DNA of 64,000 bases from Chrysogorgia sp. JL179-B06 (taxonomy: Eukaryota; Cnidaria; Anthozoa; Scleralcyonacea; Chrysogorgiidae). Positions 1 through 7,961 of the stretch are shown here, in pieces. Location of the stretch: positions 5,614,001 through 5,678,000 of the forward strand of contig JAYKKM010000149.1 in NCBI GenBank assembly GCA_035772405.1. The letters are read 5' to 3'. The notes under the pieces were generated by a model, which saw nothing but the letters and a program-made list of their open reading frames with translations, was not told the DNA's origin and did not search any database. The stretch's first letter is position 1. Each line of letters opens with the position of its first letter. The position numbers and the translations under genes are program-made.

Positions 1-136
1 TATATTTAGAGGTCACATGGTATGGCCTATCGCATGTCTCACACACCCATTTGTGAGTGTTCATCCAGACTTTAGTTTGCGCTCTTGCTGCTCTTAAAGC
101 TTCTTCTTTGGTTTGGTAAATTCTAGGTCTTCCCAT
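1..136 (-). CDS. Partial zinc-finger-like protein, runs off the left edge
   Basis: An open frame starts at an ATG (136-134, minus) just downstream of a TATA-like tract and stays open to the window edge (45 residues visible). The N-terminus is basic, starting MGRPRIYQTKEEA, followed by a CETCDRPYH stretch that looks like the first half of a Cys2His-type zinc finger. It continues the leftward gene block of the Polinton-like element. Short proteins with such a start are known from large DNA viruses and related elements, but I cannot assign a role. The C-terminus is not in the window. Confidence 0.6.
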   Translation of the reverse strand, partial: MGRPRIYQTKEEALRAARAQTKVWMNTHKWVCETCDRPYHVTSKY

Positions 137-154
137 TATATAATACTATATGTT

Positions 155-730
155 TTATTTATCTAGACCTTTTCTGATCCACTCGTTGTAGTGTGGGTCT
201 CCTCTCCTGTCCCAACCTAGATCCTTGTATACTACGCTATACAGGTTGTGCTCGAATCGCACCTTGACCTTACCAGGTTTGAGGTCGTTAAAACTACCTC
301 TCAACTCTATACCTCTTCTAGAGCATATTCTTATGACATAGAAAATGTATTTCGATATATTCTTGACAATCAACTTGTTTCTTTTAAGAGACCATATTAT
401 CTTTATAAAATCACTGACCACTATTGGTATGTCATTCTCGTTAACTAGTCTTTTGCTAGTCAACATTCTCTCTAGCCACTTACTATAACTATGAGCCGAT
501 TTCTTGTACATCCAAATGTTAGGTATGAAGTTTCTCACGCGTCCGTAGGTAGTCTCTCCACACTTGTTACAACTAAATACACCATCTTCGATTTGAACTC
601 TGTGGTTACTACACTTGTAACAGTATGTGGTGTCGCGCCACTTTTTTGATGTTGCGTCCCTACTTCCGTTCTTGATCTCGTCCAATGTGTATCCAGCATA
701 GAACATTCTCATTGTACGTTCGTCAACCAT
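155..730 (-). CDS. Zinc-ribbon protein, candidate VLTF3-like late transcription factor
   Basis: 191 residues. A zinc ribbon lies near residues 37-60 (YCYKC ... FSCNKCG, two CxxC knuckles about 15 residues apart), followed by an alpha-helical region containing HSYSKWLERML and an IP-start helix. A lone N-terminal ribbon plus a helical body is the layout of the poxvirus late transcription factor VLTF3 family, which also occurs in several Polinton-like viruses and virophages. That assignment is inferred from layout, not from alignment. The start ATG is preceded by a TATA-rich stretch (about 735-755). A generic zinc-ribbon DNA-binding protein is the alternative. Confidence 0.6.
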   Translation of the reverse strand: MVDERTMRMFYAGYTLDEIKNGSRDATSKKWRDTTYCYKCSNHRVQIEDGVFSCNKCGETTYGRVRNFIPNIWMYKKSAHSYSKWLERMLTSKRLVNENDIPIVVSDFIKIIWSLKRNKLIVKNISKYIFYVIRICSRRGIELRGSFNDLKPGKVKVRFEHNLYSVVYKDLGWDRRGDPHYNEWIRKGLDK

Positions 731-760
731 CTAAGTTACTATACTATATATATCTTTAGA

Positions 761-952
761 CTATAGTGTGGTAACTTTGTGGTTGTCGGTTAGTGTCTCC
801 CACTCACACTTTATTGTTGTGACCTGTTTTAAAGCGTCTGACAGTAACTGTTCCAACTCTTCTATCTGGCGAGTTTGGTAAGAGAGTACCTCTGTCAAGT
901 TACGCTTTTTGTTAAATTCCATAGCCATCTCCTTCAAAGTTTTAGCGCTCAT
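761..952 (-). CDS. Small coiled-coil protein of unknown function
   Basis: 63 residues, charged, with heptad-like spacing of Leu/Ile/Met in the central part (IEELEQLLSDAL), which suggests a short coiled coil. It starts 2 bp from the stop of its upstream neighbour (955), consistent with packed viral genes, and has the TATA-like sequence found before other genes of the element. No enzyme motif is visible. Confidence 0.5.
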   Translation of the reverse strand: MSAKTLKEMAMEFNKKRNLTEVLSYQTRQIEELEQLLSDALKQVTTIKCEWETLTDNHKVTTL

Positions 953-954
953 TT

Positions 955-1371
955 CTATGATACTCTATATATTAAGTAACCTAAAGGTAGTCCAACAACT
1001 CCAACGAATACCATTTGATACTCTTTCATCTCGTCTGAGGGTTTGTAATAGTCTGACAACTCAGGCTCTTTACTAAATGTCTTCCCATCATACTGTATCG
1101 TCAGTACTTGTCTTAGTTGATCCAGAGCGTGGTTTGTGTCGTTTATGTCTGCGTTAGCATCTGACAACTGTTGTCTTAATTCCTGAATTTTGTCTCTCTG
1201 ACGAATCTCGTTCTCGTAGAACTTTTCTTTCGCTCTTGCGAGACTCTCCAATGCTTTGTTATGTCTCTTTATCCCTGTCTCATAGCCGGTGTGGTTTAGC
1301 TTGCTGAATATAAATCCAGCTCCTGCGAATGCTATAGCGTTGAATAAACCACCTGCTACAACACTAGCCAT
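955..1371 (-). CDS. Membrane-anchored coiled-coil protein, possible minor virion protein
   Basis: 138 residues. A hydrophobic Gly/Ala-rich segment occupies residues 3-24, a long charged heptad region lies at about 35-95, and a second hydrophobic helix is at about 120-136. The ATG follows a TATATA tract by a few bases. It sits in a run of four small proteins (1938 down to 761), each hydrophobic or coiled-coil. Function is not recognised; a membrane or capsid-associated role is inferred from composition and neighbours only. Confidence 0.6.
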   Translation of the reverse strand: MASVVAGGLFNAIAFAGAGFIFSKLNHTGYETGIKRHNKALESLARAKEKFYENEIRQRDKIQELRQQLSDANADINDTNHALDQLRQVLTIQYDGKTFSKEPELSDYYKPSDEMKEYQMVFVGVVGLPLGYLIYRVS

Positions 1372-1387
1372 TATATATTACGTTAGA

Positions 1388-1621
1388 TTATTTTGAGAAC
1401 GGGTCAATAGGTAAGTATTTCTTGCTCTGCGCCCACTTAACGAGTAGCGTTGAAACGCCTACAGCAGTCGCTAACTTGAGGGTGCCCTTCACTGATTCAG
1501 GGGTGCCTAACGGTTCTTTTAGTACTTTCTTTGATGCCATGGATACGGCTACGGCTCCAGCAGTCACAAGGGCTGCGTCGTATAGCTCGTTCATCAGTTC
1601 TTTTCTGTCTATTGATGCCAT
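1388..1621 (-). CDS. Small two-helix hydrophobic protein
   Basis: 77 residues with two hydrophobic stretches, about 16-29 (ALVTAGAVAVSMAS) and 48-62, separated by a basic loop, and an N-terminus MASIDRKELMNELYD. This could be a small integral membrane protein of the virion or host membrane. The start lies directly in a TATAATATATGG context typical of this element. Unknown function. Confidence 0.55.
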   Translation of the reverse strand: MASIDRKELMNELYDAALVTAGAVAVSMASKKVLKEPLGTPESVKGTLKLATAVGVSTLLVKWAQSKKYLPIDPFSK

Positions 1622-1638
1622 ATATTATACGATATGTT

Positions 1639-1938
1639 TTAATCGAGGCTGTCGAGTTTACGTGATGGTTTTATAACAACGGTCTTAGGCTCTTCGGTCA
1701 CTACTTGTTTGTCTTGCCTCATCGTGTAATACAGTGAGCCAGCGGCTATTACCACTCCTATAGTACCTATGATGTATCCGTAGTTAAAACTATCGTCCTC
1801 ACTTGTCACTCTCTCTCTCATCTTCCTCTCTTTCGCAGCTTTGGATATAGCAGCCAACCGTTTGCCTGCCTCTACTCTCTTAGGGTCTTTGACCTTTGTT
1901 GTCGACGTTATAATAGGTACGGACTCGTTGTCAGTCAT
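1639..1938 (-). CDS. Single-pass membrane protein with basic N-terminal part
   Basis: 99 residues: a soluble, Lys/Arg-rich first half (KRVEAGKRLAAISKAAKERK), one strong hydrophobic helix at about 53-70 (GYIIGTIGVVIAAGSLYYT) and a charged tail. It is packed between the BRO-type gene and the two-helix protein, all transcribed leftward. The basic domain could contact nucleic acid or membrane. No family assigned with confidence. Confidence 0.55.
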   Translation of the reverse strand: MTDNESVPIITSTTKVKDPKRVEAGKRLAAISKAAKERKMRERVTSEDDSFNYGYIIGTIGVVIAAGSLYYTMRQDKQVVTEEPKTVVIKPSRKLDSLD

Positions 1939-1995
1939 CTATACCATACGTGATATCTCGTCACAGACCATCTCACAGTCATCTCACAGATTATC

Positions 1996-2802
1996 TCATA
2001 GATATAGTATTCGATGAAAGTATTTTTGATGATTATACAGTGTGGTTTCACTCTTAAATCTTCTATTACAGTACTCACACAGAACTCTAGAGTCTCTCAT
2101 ATATGTCTCTATGAAATGTATTATCTCATGTTGGTCTGAGGATAGTAATGTGTTGTACCCTTGTGATCTTAGTCTCCTTAATACCCTCAACTGGTTATTC
2201 CTAATAACCCCATTACCTTTCGGTGTTTTGAACTCTATAGCAAAACCATTGTGTCTCTTGTGTAGTTGTGGAACTATCAAATCTGGTTGTCCACCACTGT
2301 AACCCTTCTTCCATCCATCTATTCTTTTAGTAGACGTGTCTTGGTACTCACCCAACCCTGGGATGACTATTGTTGGATGGTACTCTCTAATATATTTTAC
2401 AATGTCGTAGTGTAAATCTGTCTCGTTCATTATTGATAACTGGTTGCATTGTATGTACTGACCCGTCTTTCTAATAGACGGTAGGACTTCTGTGAATACC
2501 CATTTTTGAAACTTCTTGGCTGACTCTAATTTTGACGAAAATATTAGAGCGTAGACTCCTGGTTCTGATAAGTACACCGTATGTGGTTGTGAGTTTAAAG
2601 GGGGGTCTGATTCCGACCCCCCTTTAAATACCTCTTGTTTGACCTTATATTCGTCGTCGACATAGGTCCTAATAGCCCATTTAGTATTCTCGTACCCTAG
2701 AGCTTTCGCCACGTCTCTTCCACAGAACCATATATTATCTCCTTCCTTGATAGTCGTGACTGATTTATTCTCAAAACTGAAATTTTTGACAAGGCTCGTC
2801 AT
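1996..2802 (-). CDS. BRO-N + VRR-NUC-like nuclease + C2H2 zinc finger protein
   Basis: 268 residues from the second ATG (2802), chosen because the TATA-rich promoter-like tract lies immediately upstream of it and a perfect hairpin overlaps the alternative start at 2844. Domains in order: a BRO-N domain (residues 1-118; visible WFCGRDVAKALGY, SEPGVYALIFSSKLESAKKF and VLPSIRKTG), a PD-(D/E)XK nuclease of VRR-NUC type (about 165-235; GGQPDLIV ... AIEFKTPKG ... Gln-rich and RSQGY segments), and a C-terminal C2H2 finger (CEYCNRRF ... HQKYFH). BRO-N domains bind DNA; VRR-NUC domains are nucleases known from DNA-repair enzymes and phages. The three-part fusion suggests a DNA-binding nuclease. A palindromic repeat (2594-2628) is translated inside the BRO-N domain. 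Confidence 0.8.
   Translation of the reverse strand: MTSLVKNFSFENKSVTTIKEGDNIWFCGRDVAKALGYENTKWAIRTYVDDEYKVKQEVFKGGSESDPPLNSQPHTVYLSEPGVYALIFSSKLESAKKFQKWVFTEVLPSIRKTGQYIQCNQLSIMNETDLHYDIVKYIREYHPTIVIPGLGEYQDTSTKRIDGWKKGYSGGQPDLIVPQLHKRHNGFAIEFKTPKGNGVIRNNQLRVLRRLRSQGYNTLLSSDQHEIIHFIETYMRDSRVLCEYCNRRFKSETTLYNHQKYFHRILYL
2594..2628. repeat. 35-bp palindrome inside the BRO-N coding sequence (copy A)
   Basis: 14-bp perfect arms (TTTAAAGGGGGGTC and its complement) around a 7-base loop. It is read in frame as part of the BRO-N domain (the FKGGSESDPPLN segment). Two related copies lie at 2986-3020 and 3096-3125. Confidence 0.9.
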
Positions 2803-2835
2803 ATATAATATACTGTGTGTAATATTATAAGTGAC

Positions 2836-2870
2836 TCTGACCAAGGTCTCATTTTTGGACCTTGGTCAGA
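2836..2870. terminator. Perfect 13-bp stem hairpin
   Basis: Arms 2836-2848 and 2858-2870 are exact complements around a 9-base T-rich loop. It lies just upstream of the BRO-type gene and downstream (leftward sense) of the gene remnant at 2934-3137. It may act as an RNA 3'-end or terminator structure between genes; that role is inferred. Confidence 0.5.
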
Positions 2871-2895
2871 CTAGTCTATTTTATCGCTCAAAAAG

Positions 2896-2920
2896 CTGAG
2901 GTCCCATTTTGGGACCTCAG
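2896..2920. terminator. Perfect 11-bp stem hairpin followed by T-run
   Basis: CTGAGGTCCCA and its complement close a 3-base T loop; a TTTT run follows on the plus strand and an AAAA run precedes it. Its core AGGTCC/GGACCT resembles that of the neighbouring hairpin at 2836-2870, so the two look related. Terminator function is a guess. Confidence 0.45.
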
Positions 2921-2985
2921 TTTTCGTCGTCTTTTACGCGGAAAACACCCCTGGTTCTGATATGAGTATCGTGTTTGGTTGCAAG

Positions 2986-3020
2986 TTTAAAGGGGGGCGC
3001 GAATCAGACCCCCCTTTAAA
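2986..3020. repeat. 35-bp palindrome, copy B
   Basis: TTTAAAGGGGGG and its complement (12-bp perfect arms) around an 11-base interior. The interior is the exact reverse complement of that in copy C, so B and C are mutual inversions of one element. Confidence 0.85.
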
Positions 3021-3095
3021 CACCTCTCGTTTGACCTTATATGTATTGTCAACGTGTACACTGACACACCACTGGTTCTTATGTGTAGACCCGTG

Positions 3096-3125
3096 TTTAA
3101 AGGGGGGTCTGATTCGCGCCCCCTT
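3096..3125. repeat. Palindrome, copy C with eroded right arm
   Basis: TTTAAAGGGGGG left arm intact; the right arm is shortened to CCCCCTT. The interior TCTGATTCGCG is the reverse complement of the interior of copy B. Confidence 0.75.
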
Positions 3126-3200
3126 GTGTGTCGTCATATACTTTATTGTACCTTTTCACCATTCCGTTGATTGGTGGGCATAAGTCAGTCACATTATCGT

Positions 3201-3608
3201 CTAACACTTTAACGTCTGAGAGAAACGTTGACTCATTATATTTGACTCAAGATACGATCTTAGTTGTGTCAGTATCTTTTTGTAGCTAGTGTGTGCGAAC
3301 TTGCAATGCTCCACTCTACTCGTCAGATTGGATTTAGCCAAGTAGCCTTGAATGATCACACCAGGACCACTAATACAAGCAATGATTAGAGGGTTAGCGG
3401 TTACCGATCCAGCTACAATCCCTACTGTCGTTAACCCTATGCTAGTCATGTTTAACGATAGTTTAACTTTCTTCAACCTCTTGTATTTCCATTTGTAGCA
3501 GGCTTCTAGTTTGTGGTAGTACGCGTACAAGCGTTTGAGCTCTAGCACCTCTTCCTCTGACATATCCTTTGATATGTGATTGAAAACAACAACTGACTTC
3601 TTCCTCAT
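3201..3608 (-). CDS. Small protein with two membrane helices (SLATT-like layout)
   Basis: 135 residues. A charged helical N-terminal half (residues 15-48, many Lys/Tyr) is followed by two adjacent hydrophobic segments (about 52-68 and 71-88; MTSIGLTTVGIVAGSVTANP, LIIACISGPGVIIQGYLAKS) and a helical tail. Paired helices after a long helix resemble SLATT-type membrane proteins, but this is layout similarity only. Packed 5 bp from the fibre-like gene, same direction. Confidence 0.6.
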   Translation of the reverse strand: MRKKSVVVFNHISKDMSEEEVLELKRLYAYYHKLEACYKWKYKRLKKVKLSLNMTSIGLTTVGIVAGSVTANPLIIACISGPGVIIQGYLAKSNLTSRVEHCKFAHTSYKKILTQLRSYLESNIMSQRFSQTLKC

Positions 3609-3613
3609 ATATC

Positions 3614-4567
3614 TTAGTTCACATTATATTCCTTCATCATATCTCTACCAACTAATATTATGTCTCGGCTCGTCATGTAACCAGAGACAATCCTCACACC
3701 GTAGAACTCTATCAAAGACGGGTACTTATAGGGTGCGAGTGGTATTCTTGGTCGATGCACTCCAAAGATCGTTACGTAAGGAGACCCTATCTCTTCGTAA
3801 TTAGCTGTGAAGTCTGAGTCTGTTGATCTTATGTTGTTCACCTTAACGTAGGAGTTACCCATCCGCCAATGTATTGATATCATATGTCTCTTGGTGGTGT
3901 CGATGTTATTTGGGATTGTACACGTGTACTCCTTTGCTGGAGAGCCACCACCATATGATAATTTATCGTTTTCGCCTCCTTTGTATCCTATGTATTTGTC
4001 CCACGACCCATCATCGTTTGAGATAATCGCCTCCCAATCTGTCGTAGAAACCCTCGTGACTAACCTCACTACCATAAAAACGGATATGTCACAGTATTGC
4101 ATACGTGGACAGTTAAAATGCACTCCAGCTTCAAGTGGAATTGGAGTTAGTTCGGGGGATAGGAAGCTATGACCATTGTTAACACCAATAATAGGACCAT
4201 ACGTTGGATCGTATTGTACTAACATGTTCGTTTTATCTCTAATGGTTTTCACTTTATTTGTTCCACTATGGTATTCCACCATACTCACAGCATGCTTTGT
4301 GACGTTAAAATCAAATAGAACGTTATAGGACTGCGTTCTAAAGTATTGCGATAAGTATACAGACTCCAACACTTTTTTACTGATAGCATCCAAATCATCT
4401 TCTGGATCTGCTATGTTTTTGAGTGCCCTGAACGCCATATCTATGTCTCCAGACATCCTCCCACCGCTAACGCTTAACTTAGGGTCACTGTCTAGATGTC
4501 TCTTCGCTCTTCTTAATATTTTGTCGCTCTCGTAGTCTCTGTCCTCAAATCCATAACTTAGACTCAT
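3614..4567 (-). CDS. Fibre-like protein with phage-type stalk motif and lectin-like head
   Basis: 317 residues. Residues 32-68 carry the repeat-unit signature typical of phage tail-fibre stalks: Gly-Gly-x-Met-x-Gly-Asp-Ile-Asp-Met, then a hydrophobic strand, Ile-Ala-Asp-Pro, Asp-Ala and a Lys-Lys-Val-Leu close. The C-terminal two thirds are beta-rich and include ISIHWRMGNSYVKVN, resembling concanavalin/LamG-like domains. Together this fits a trimeric receptor-binding or decoration fibre. The role is inferred from architecture. The promoter-like tract overlaps the 3' end of the upstream gene (stop at 4572). No frame defects seen. Confidence 0.65.
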   Translation of the reverse strand: MSLSYGFEDRDYESDKILRRAKRHLDSDPKLSVSGGRMSGDIDMAFRALKNIADPEDDLDAISKKVLESVYLSQYFRTQSYNVLFDFNVTKHAVSMVEYHSGTNKVKTIRDKTNMLVQYDPTYGPIIGVNNGHSFLSPELTPIPLEAGVHFNCPRMQYCDISVFMVVRLVTRVSTTDWEAIISNDDGSWDKYIGYKGGENDKLSYGGGSPAKEYTCTIPNNIDTTKRHMISIHWRMGNSYVKVNNIRSTDSDFTANYEEIGSPYVTIFGVHRPRIPLAPYKYPSLIEFYGVRIVSGYMTSRDIILVGRDMMKEYNVN

Positions 4568-4571
4568 TATG

Positions 4572-6200
4572 TTATAACATATATTTGCTTACTAAATAGC
4601 CAGACACAGCCGAAACCACTAGAACTAGCCCCAACTCTGTCGTGTTGTCACCTGGTGTAACCTTTGGTGGCTTGCCAAGTGTCTCCAGGTGATTTCCACC
4701 TTCCTGGTGTGCCACGTTTGGTGTCGTCAGACGACGCGCCACCTTTGGCTTATCAAGTGTCTCCAGATGCTCTCCACCTTCTTGGTGAACTTTCTTAACC
4801 TCCGTCGTTCCTGTGTAGTTTAACCCACTATTTACTCCAAACTTCATACTCTGTGTAGCAGTCTTCAATAGGTTGTTGTACCCAGCGATTTTGTTCTTGA
4901 GGATTACCACGTTACTTGGCATTAACCACGTAGACGGTGATAGCGCAAGATTTTGGACAACGTTAGTGTCTCTAATCGACTTGTTCATGTTGAGAATCCA
5001 TGTTGACACGTCGTAGTTTATAACACTATCCTCCACCAACTTTCGGAACTCTTGTTGAGTCTCTAGACTGCCTGCAGAACCACCAACGACTGACACACGT
5101 GTTCTAGCTTGTGCACCAAGTGTGGAGTAAACGAAGGCCTCTATAGACTGATTTAGATATTGTCGCCCAATGTTGGTGAGACCATTCGACACCAGAGGAA
5201 CGTATCGTTTGTAGTCGTTCTTAACGTCGTTAATCGTGAAGACTCTCTCCTCACCTGTTGTACCATCAGCAAGGACTTTACCGTGGTAGTAATGTTTTCT
5301 GGGAATCTTGTCTGTCTTACCATACAATTCTCCAGCGTCAAACTCTCTACTTATCGATCCCATACTCTCACCACCTTCCATCCTTCTGAGAAGCTTTCTA
5401 ACAGTAAAGTACAGATGAAACCTCATTACACTCGTGATAACAGGGTGGACTTCTTGTGAGGGTGACAAGTGTTGCAACGACACTCCGCAACAGAAACTTG
5501 CACAATATGTTGCAAACACAACCCTATAGTAGCTCTCGTTGTCGTCCCACTTTGACTTTGTCTTTGACGTGGTGACTTGTAGTATTGGTAACTTTGAGAG
5601 AAAGTAGCTCTTTTGATTAACGAATACTCTAAAGTTATTCACTGGGTAGTTCAACACGTTTTACGTCGGATAACCATCCCAAAGTCCCCAGTGGTTCTTA
5701 CGACCTTTCGATAGTGGTTGGATAGTTCCACCCGATAGCCATATTTTTGGAAACTTGTCGTCGTGACCTTTTGGAGACTTGTTGTTGTGTAACCAAACCC
5801 ACATACTCTTGTCGTTTTTGAAGGTATCACTAGTTATGTTCGTGCTTATGATGTCGTTGTTTCTAAAATATATGTCAACGCCATTAACCTCACCATCTTG
5901 TGAGACAGTTGGATCGAACTCAAACTTGCTCAAAGTGATGTGAGGGTACTTTTTCACTAGATTCATCTTAGCCACGCGTACGGCATTAGCTATCTCTTTC
6001 TGGTTAACTATCATTGGTTTGTTTATCGTTAGATACTTAATATACTCAGGGTTACTCTTAAACCTACTTGAGTCTATACTAATGTCACCAATATTAGTTT
6101 TCGTCACGAAGAATATATGTATATGCATGTTGTCGTCAACATCAAGAAAAAACCTATTCTTGTCAGCATAAGGATACTTTCTTTTGAACGCATCCATCAT
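4572..6200 (-). pseudogene. Large unknown structural-type protein, split by one in-frame TAA (5661-5663)
   Basis: Two open stretches, 6200-5661 (179 residues) and 5660-4572, lie in the same frame, separated only by the TAA at 5661-5663. The second stretch has no nearby ATG: its first Met is at about residue 78 of that part, although coding-like sequence (KWDDNESYYRVVFATYCAS) precedes it. I therefore read this as one gene of 543 codons with a nonsense codon. The C-terminus has a repeated motif (HQEGGEHLETL / HQEGGNHLETL) and a final hydrophobic helix ending at Leu. No family recognised. Two separate genes remain possible if the second starts at an internal Met. Its start forms one side of the bidirectional promoter. 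Confidence 0.6.
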
Positions 6201-6217
6201 AACATACCGTACGTTAT
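6201..6217. promoter_or_regulatory. 17-bp divergent promoter between the two gene blocks
   Basis: Only 17 bp separate the ATG at 6200 (minus) from the ATG at 6218 (plus). The spacer is centred on the palindrome CGTACG with TAT/ATA flanks, so each gene has a similar GTA-TAT stretch directly before its ATG. Similar TAT-rich stretches precede most genes of the element (for example before 136, 1371, 1621, 2802, 7962, 9325, 10581). Confidence 0.6.
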
Positions 6218-6864
6218 ATGAGAGTGGTAGTATTGATTAGTGGTTCAACGAAAACTGTAGACCTACCAGAGTCAATTCTAGCAACTAACTTAGACCCTCA
6301 CTTACTAGTGAAGGAGGCAACCATCTTTTGGGACTATGTTAACGTAACCACAGCCAACAGTAAGATAACTTATAACAGTAATAATCACGTTTTTAGTCCT
6401 GGGTACCACACCTTTAAAATGATCGCCGACGACTTGAAAGAGTTAGGAGACGTGAAGCTAGTGGCTAACAGACATGACTCTACGTGTACGATAACAACTG
6501 ATCAACAAATAGAACTGTTTAGATTTGGACAACTTTTAGGATTTGACGAAAACACTACAATAGCCACCACAAAAACCAGTCCCAACGTTGTGAACGTTAA
6601 CAGAGGACTGAAATACATACAAGTAACATCTAATATTGTGGACAGATCTAATAACATAGTTAATGGTATAGCAAAAGCGATTGTATCGCAGTACTGCCAA
6701 TAACTAGCACACAGACATTAAAGGGCTCTGTACAACATTTTGGTGTTGGGTCGAAAATCCCAATAAACAAAGGAGTCATCAACCAACTAGAGTTCAAGAT
6801 AACAGATCAGGACGATATCAGTGTTAACGTTGGCGAGGTGATGTTAGATTTACACATCATGTAG
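6218..6864 (+). pseudogene. Penton-like minor capsid protein with one frameshift
   Basis: The first frame (6218-6703) encodes 161 residues beginning MRVVVLISGSTKTVDLP. A second frame, open to TAG at 6862-6864, continues with a typical C-terminal pattern (LEFKITDQDD ... LDLHIM). The two frames differ by one base and switch near 6690-6705. N-terminal beta-strands, an LGF motif near residue 109 and an NIVNG segment fit the minor capsid/penton protein family of Polintons and adintoviruses; this rests on pattern memory, not alignment. The integrase ATG follows 5 bp downstream. Confidence 0.6.
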
Positions 6865-6869
6865 TGTAT

Positions 6870-7955
6870 ATGGACATAGAGCAATAACTAAGAGATATTT
6901 ACTACAACCCATCAACTGGTTACCAGTCTGCTGAGAGGCTGTACCAAAAGACACAAGAAGATGGACTAAGTGTTAGTAGGGCAAAGATAAAGGATTGGCT
7001 AAAATCTCAAGACACGTACAACAGGTACAAACCAGTTGTTAAGAAACATAAGTTTAGACAAACATTTGTTGACTATCTGGGTGAGCAGATGCAGATGGAC
7101 TTGGTCGATATGGGTAAGTACAAGCACAAGAACAACGGGTACTACTGGATACTAACAGCCACTGAGATCCTTAGCAGGTATGCTTTCGCAATACCTGTCT
7201 ATAGGAAAGACACGAAAAACATGACTAAGGCTGTCACAGAGTTACTAGAGAAGGCTAAGGTCAGATTTGGTGAGTATCCAAAGTTGGCTCAGTTTGACGA
7301 CGGTAAGGAATTCTATAACGTTGGTGTGAAAGATCTATTGGATAAACACAATATGAAATACTTCAGCACGAACTCTGACAAAAAGGCAGCAGTCGTAGAA
7401 CGGTTTAACAGAACACTCAAGACGTCTATGTGGAAGTACTTCTACAGCAAAGGAACGTACAAGTGGATTGACATTTTAGACCAACTCGTTGAAAATTACA
7501 ATAATACCAAACACAGTACTATTCTAATGAAACCTAAAGACGTTAGTAAGAAAAACGAAAACGAAGTATGGACGACATTGTTTGGACACCATTTCGGTGA
7601 CTACCCACTGCCAAAGTTCAAAGTAGGTGAGACTGTTAGGATATCAAAGTACAAAAGCATATTCACAAAGGGGTATGAGGCTAACTTCACTGAGGAGCTA
7701 TTCAAAGTGTCAAAGGTTGTGCGTGGTGACCCTACCGTGTACGAAATAGAGGACCATGAAGGGGAACCTATCATCGGTAAGTTTTACGAGGAAGAGTTGT
7801 CAGCTGTTGATAAAAAAGACGATGTATATAAAGTTGAGAAGACACTAAAGAGAAAGAAGGTAGGAGGTAAAAAGATGGTTTTGGTTAAGTGGCTTGGCTA
7901 TGACAGTAAACACAATTCATGGATACCAGAAAGCGATATTCAAAATATTGAGTAG
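6870..7955 (+). pseudogene. Polinton-type integrase with chromodomain; in-frame TAA at codon 6
   Basis: The frame from ATG 6870 to TAG 7953-7955 has 362 codons and a single internal stop, TAA at 6885-6887. The next in-frame Met is at 7089, but upstream residues (YYNPSTGYQSAERLYQK; WLKSQDTYNRYKP) are conserved-looking, so the real start is 6870. The retroviral-type (rve) core has the DDE triad: Asp in QMDLVDM, Asp in AQFDDGKEF, Glu in AVVERFNRTLK about 33 residues later. The C-terminus (VYKVEKTL ... VLVKWLGYDSKHNSWIPES) is a chromodomain, which may direct integration to marked chromatin. The chromodomain/rve pairing is characteristic of Polintons. Translation from 7089 would lack the N-terminal helical domain. 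Confidence 0.85.
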
Positions 7956-7961
7956 TATATA

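Larger units (their letters stand above)
2934..3137 (-). pseudogene. BRO-N domain fragment, second degraded copy
   Basis: A 67-codon remnant whose reading (NTYKVKREVFKGGSDSRPP ... SEPGVF) matches the central BRO-N part of the neighbour at 1996-2802. It covers only the middle of the domain and contains two copies of the palindrome found in the intact gene. It therefore looks like a partial tandem duplicate that has decayed. Confidence 0.65.

Noticed and set aside
1422..2302. Plus-strand frames within the leftward gene block
   Set aside because: Shadows of the minus-strand genes with hydrophobic, low-complexity translations.
4572..5657. Separate gene starting with GTG at 5657
   Set aside because: A GTG start is unlikely for a eukaryotic element. 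The frame is continuous with the upstream gene except for one TAA, so one interrupted gene is simpler.
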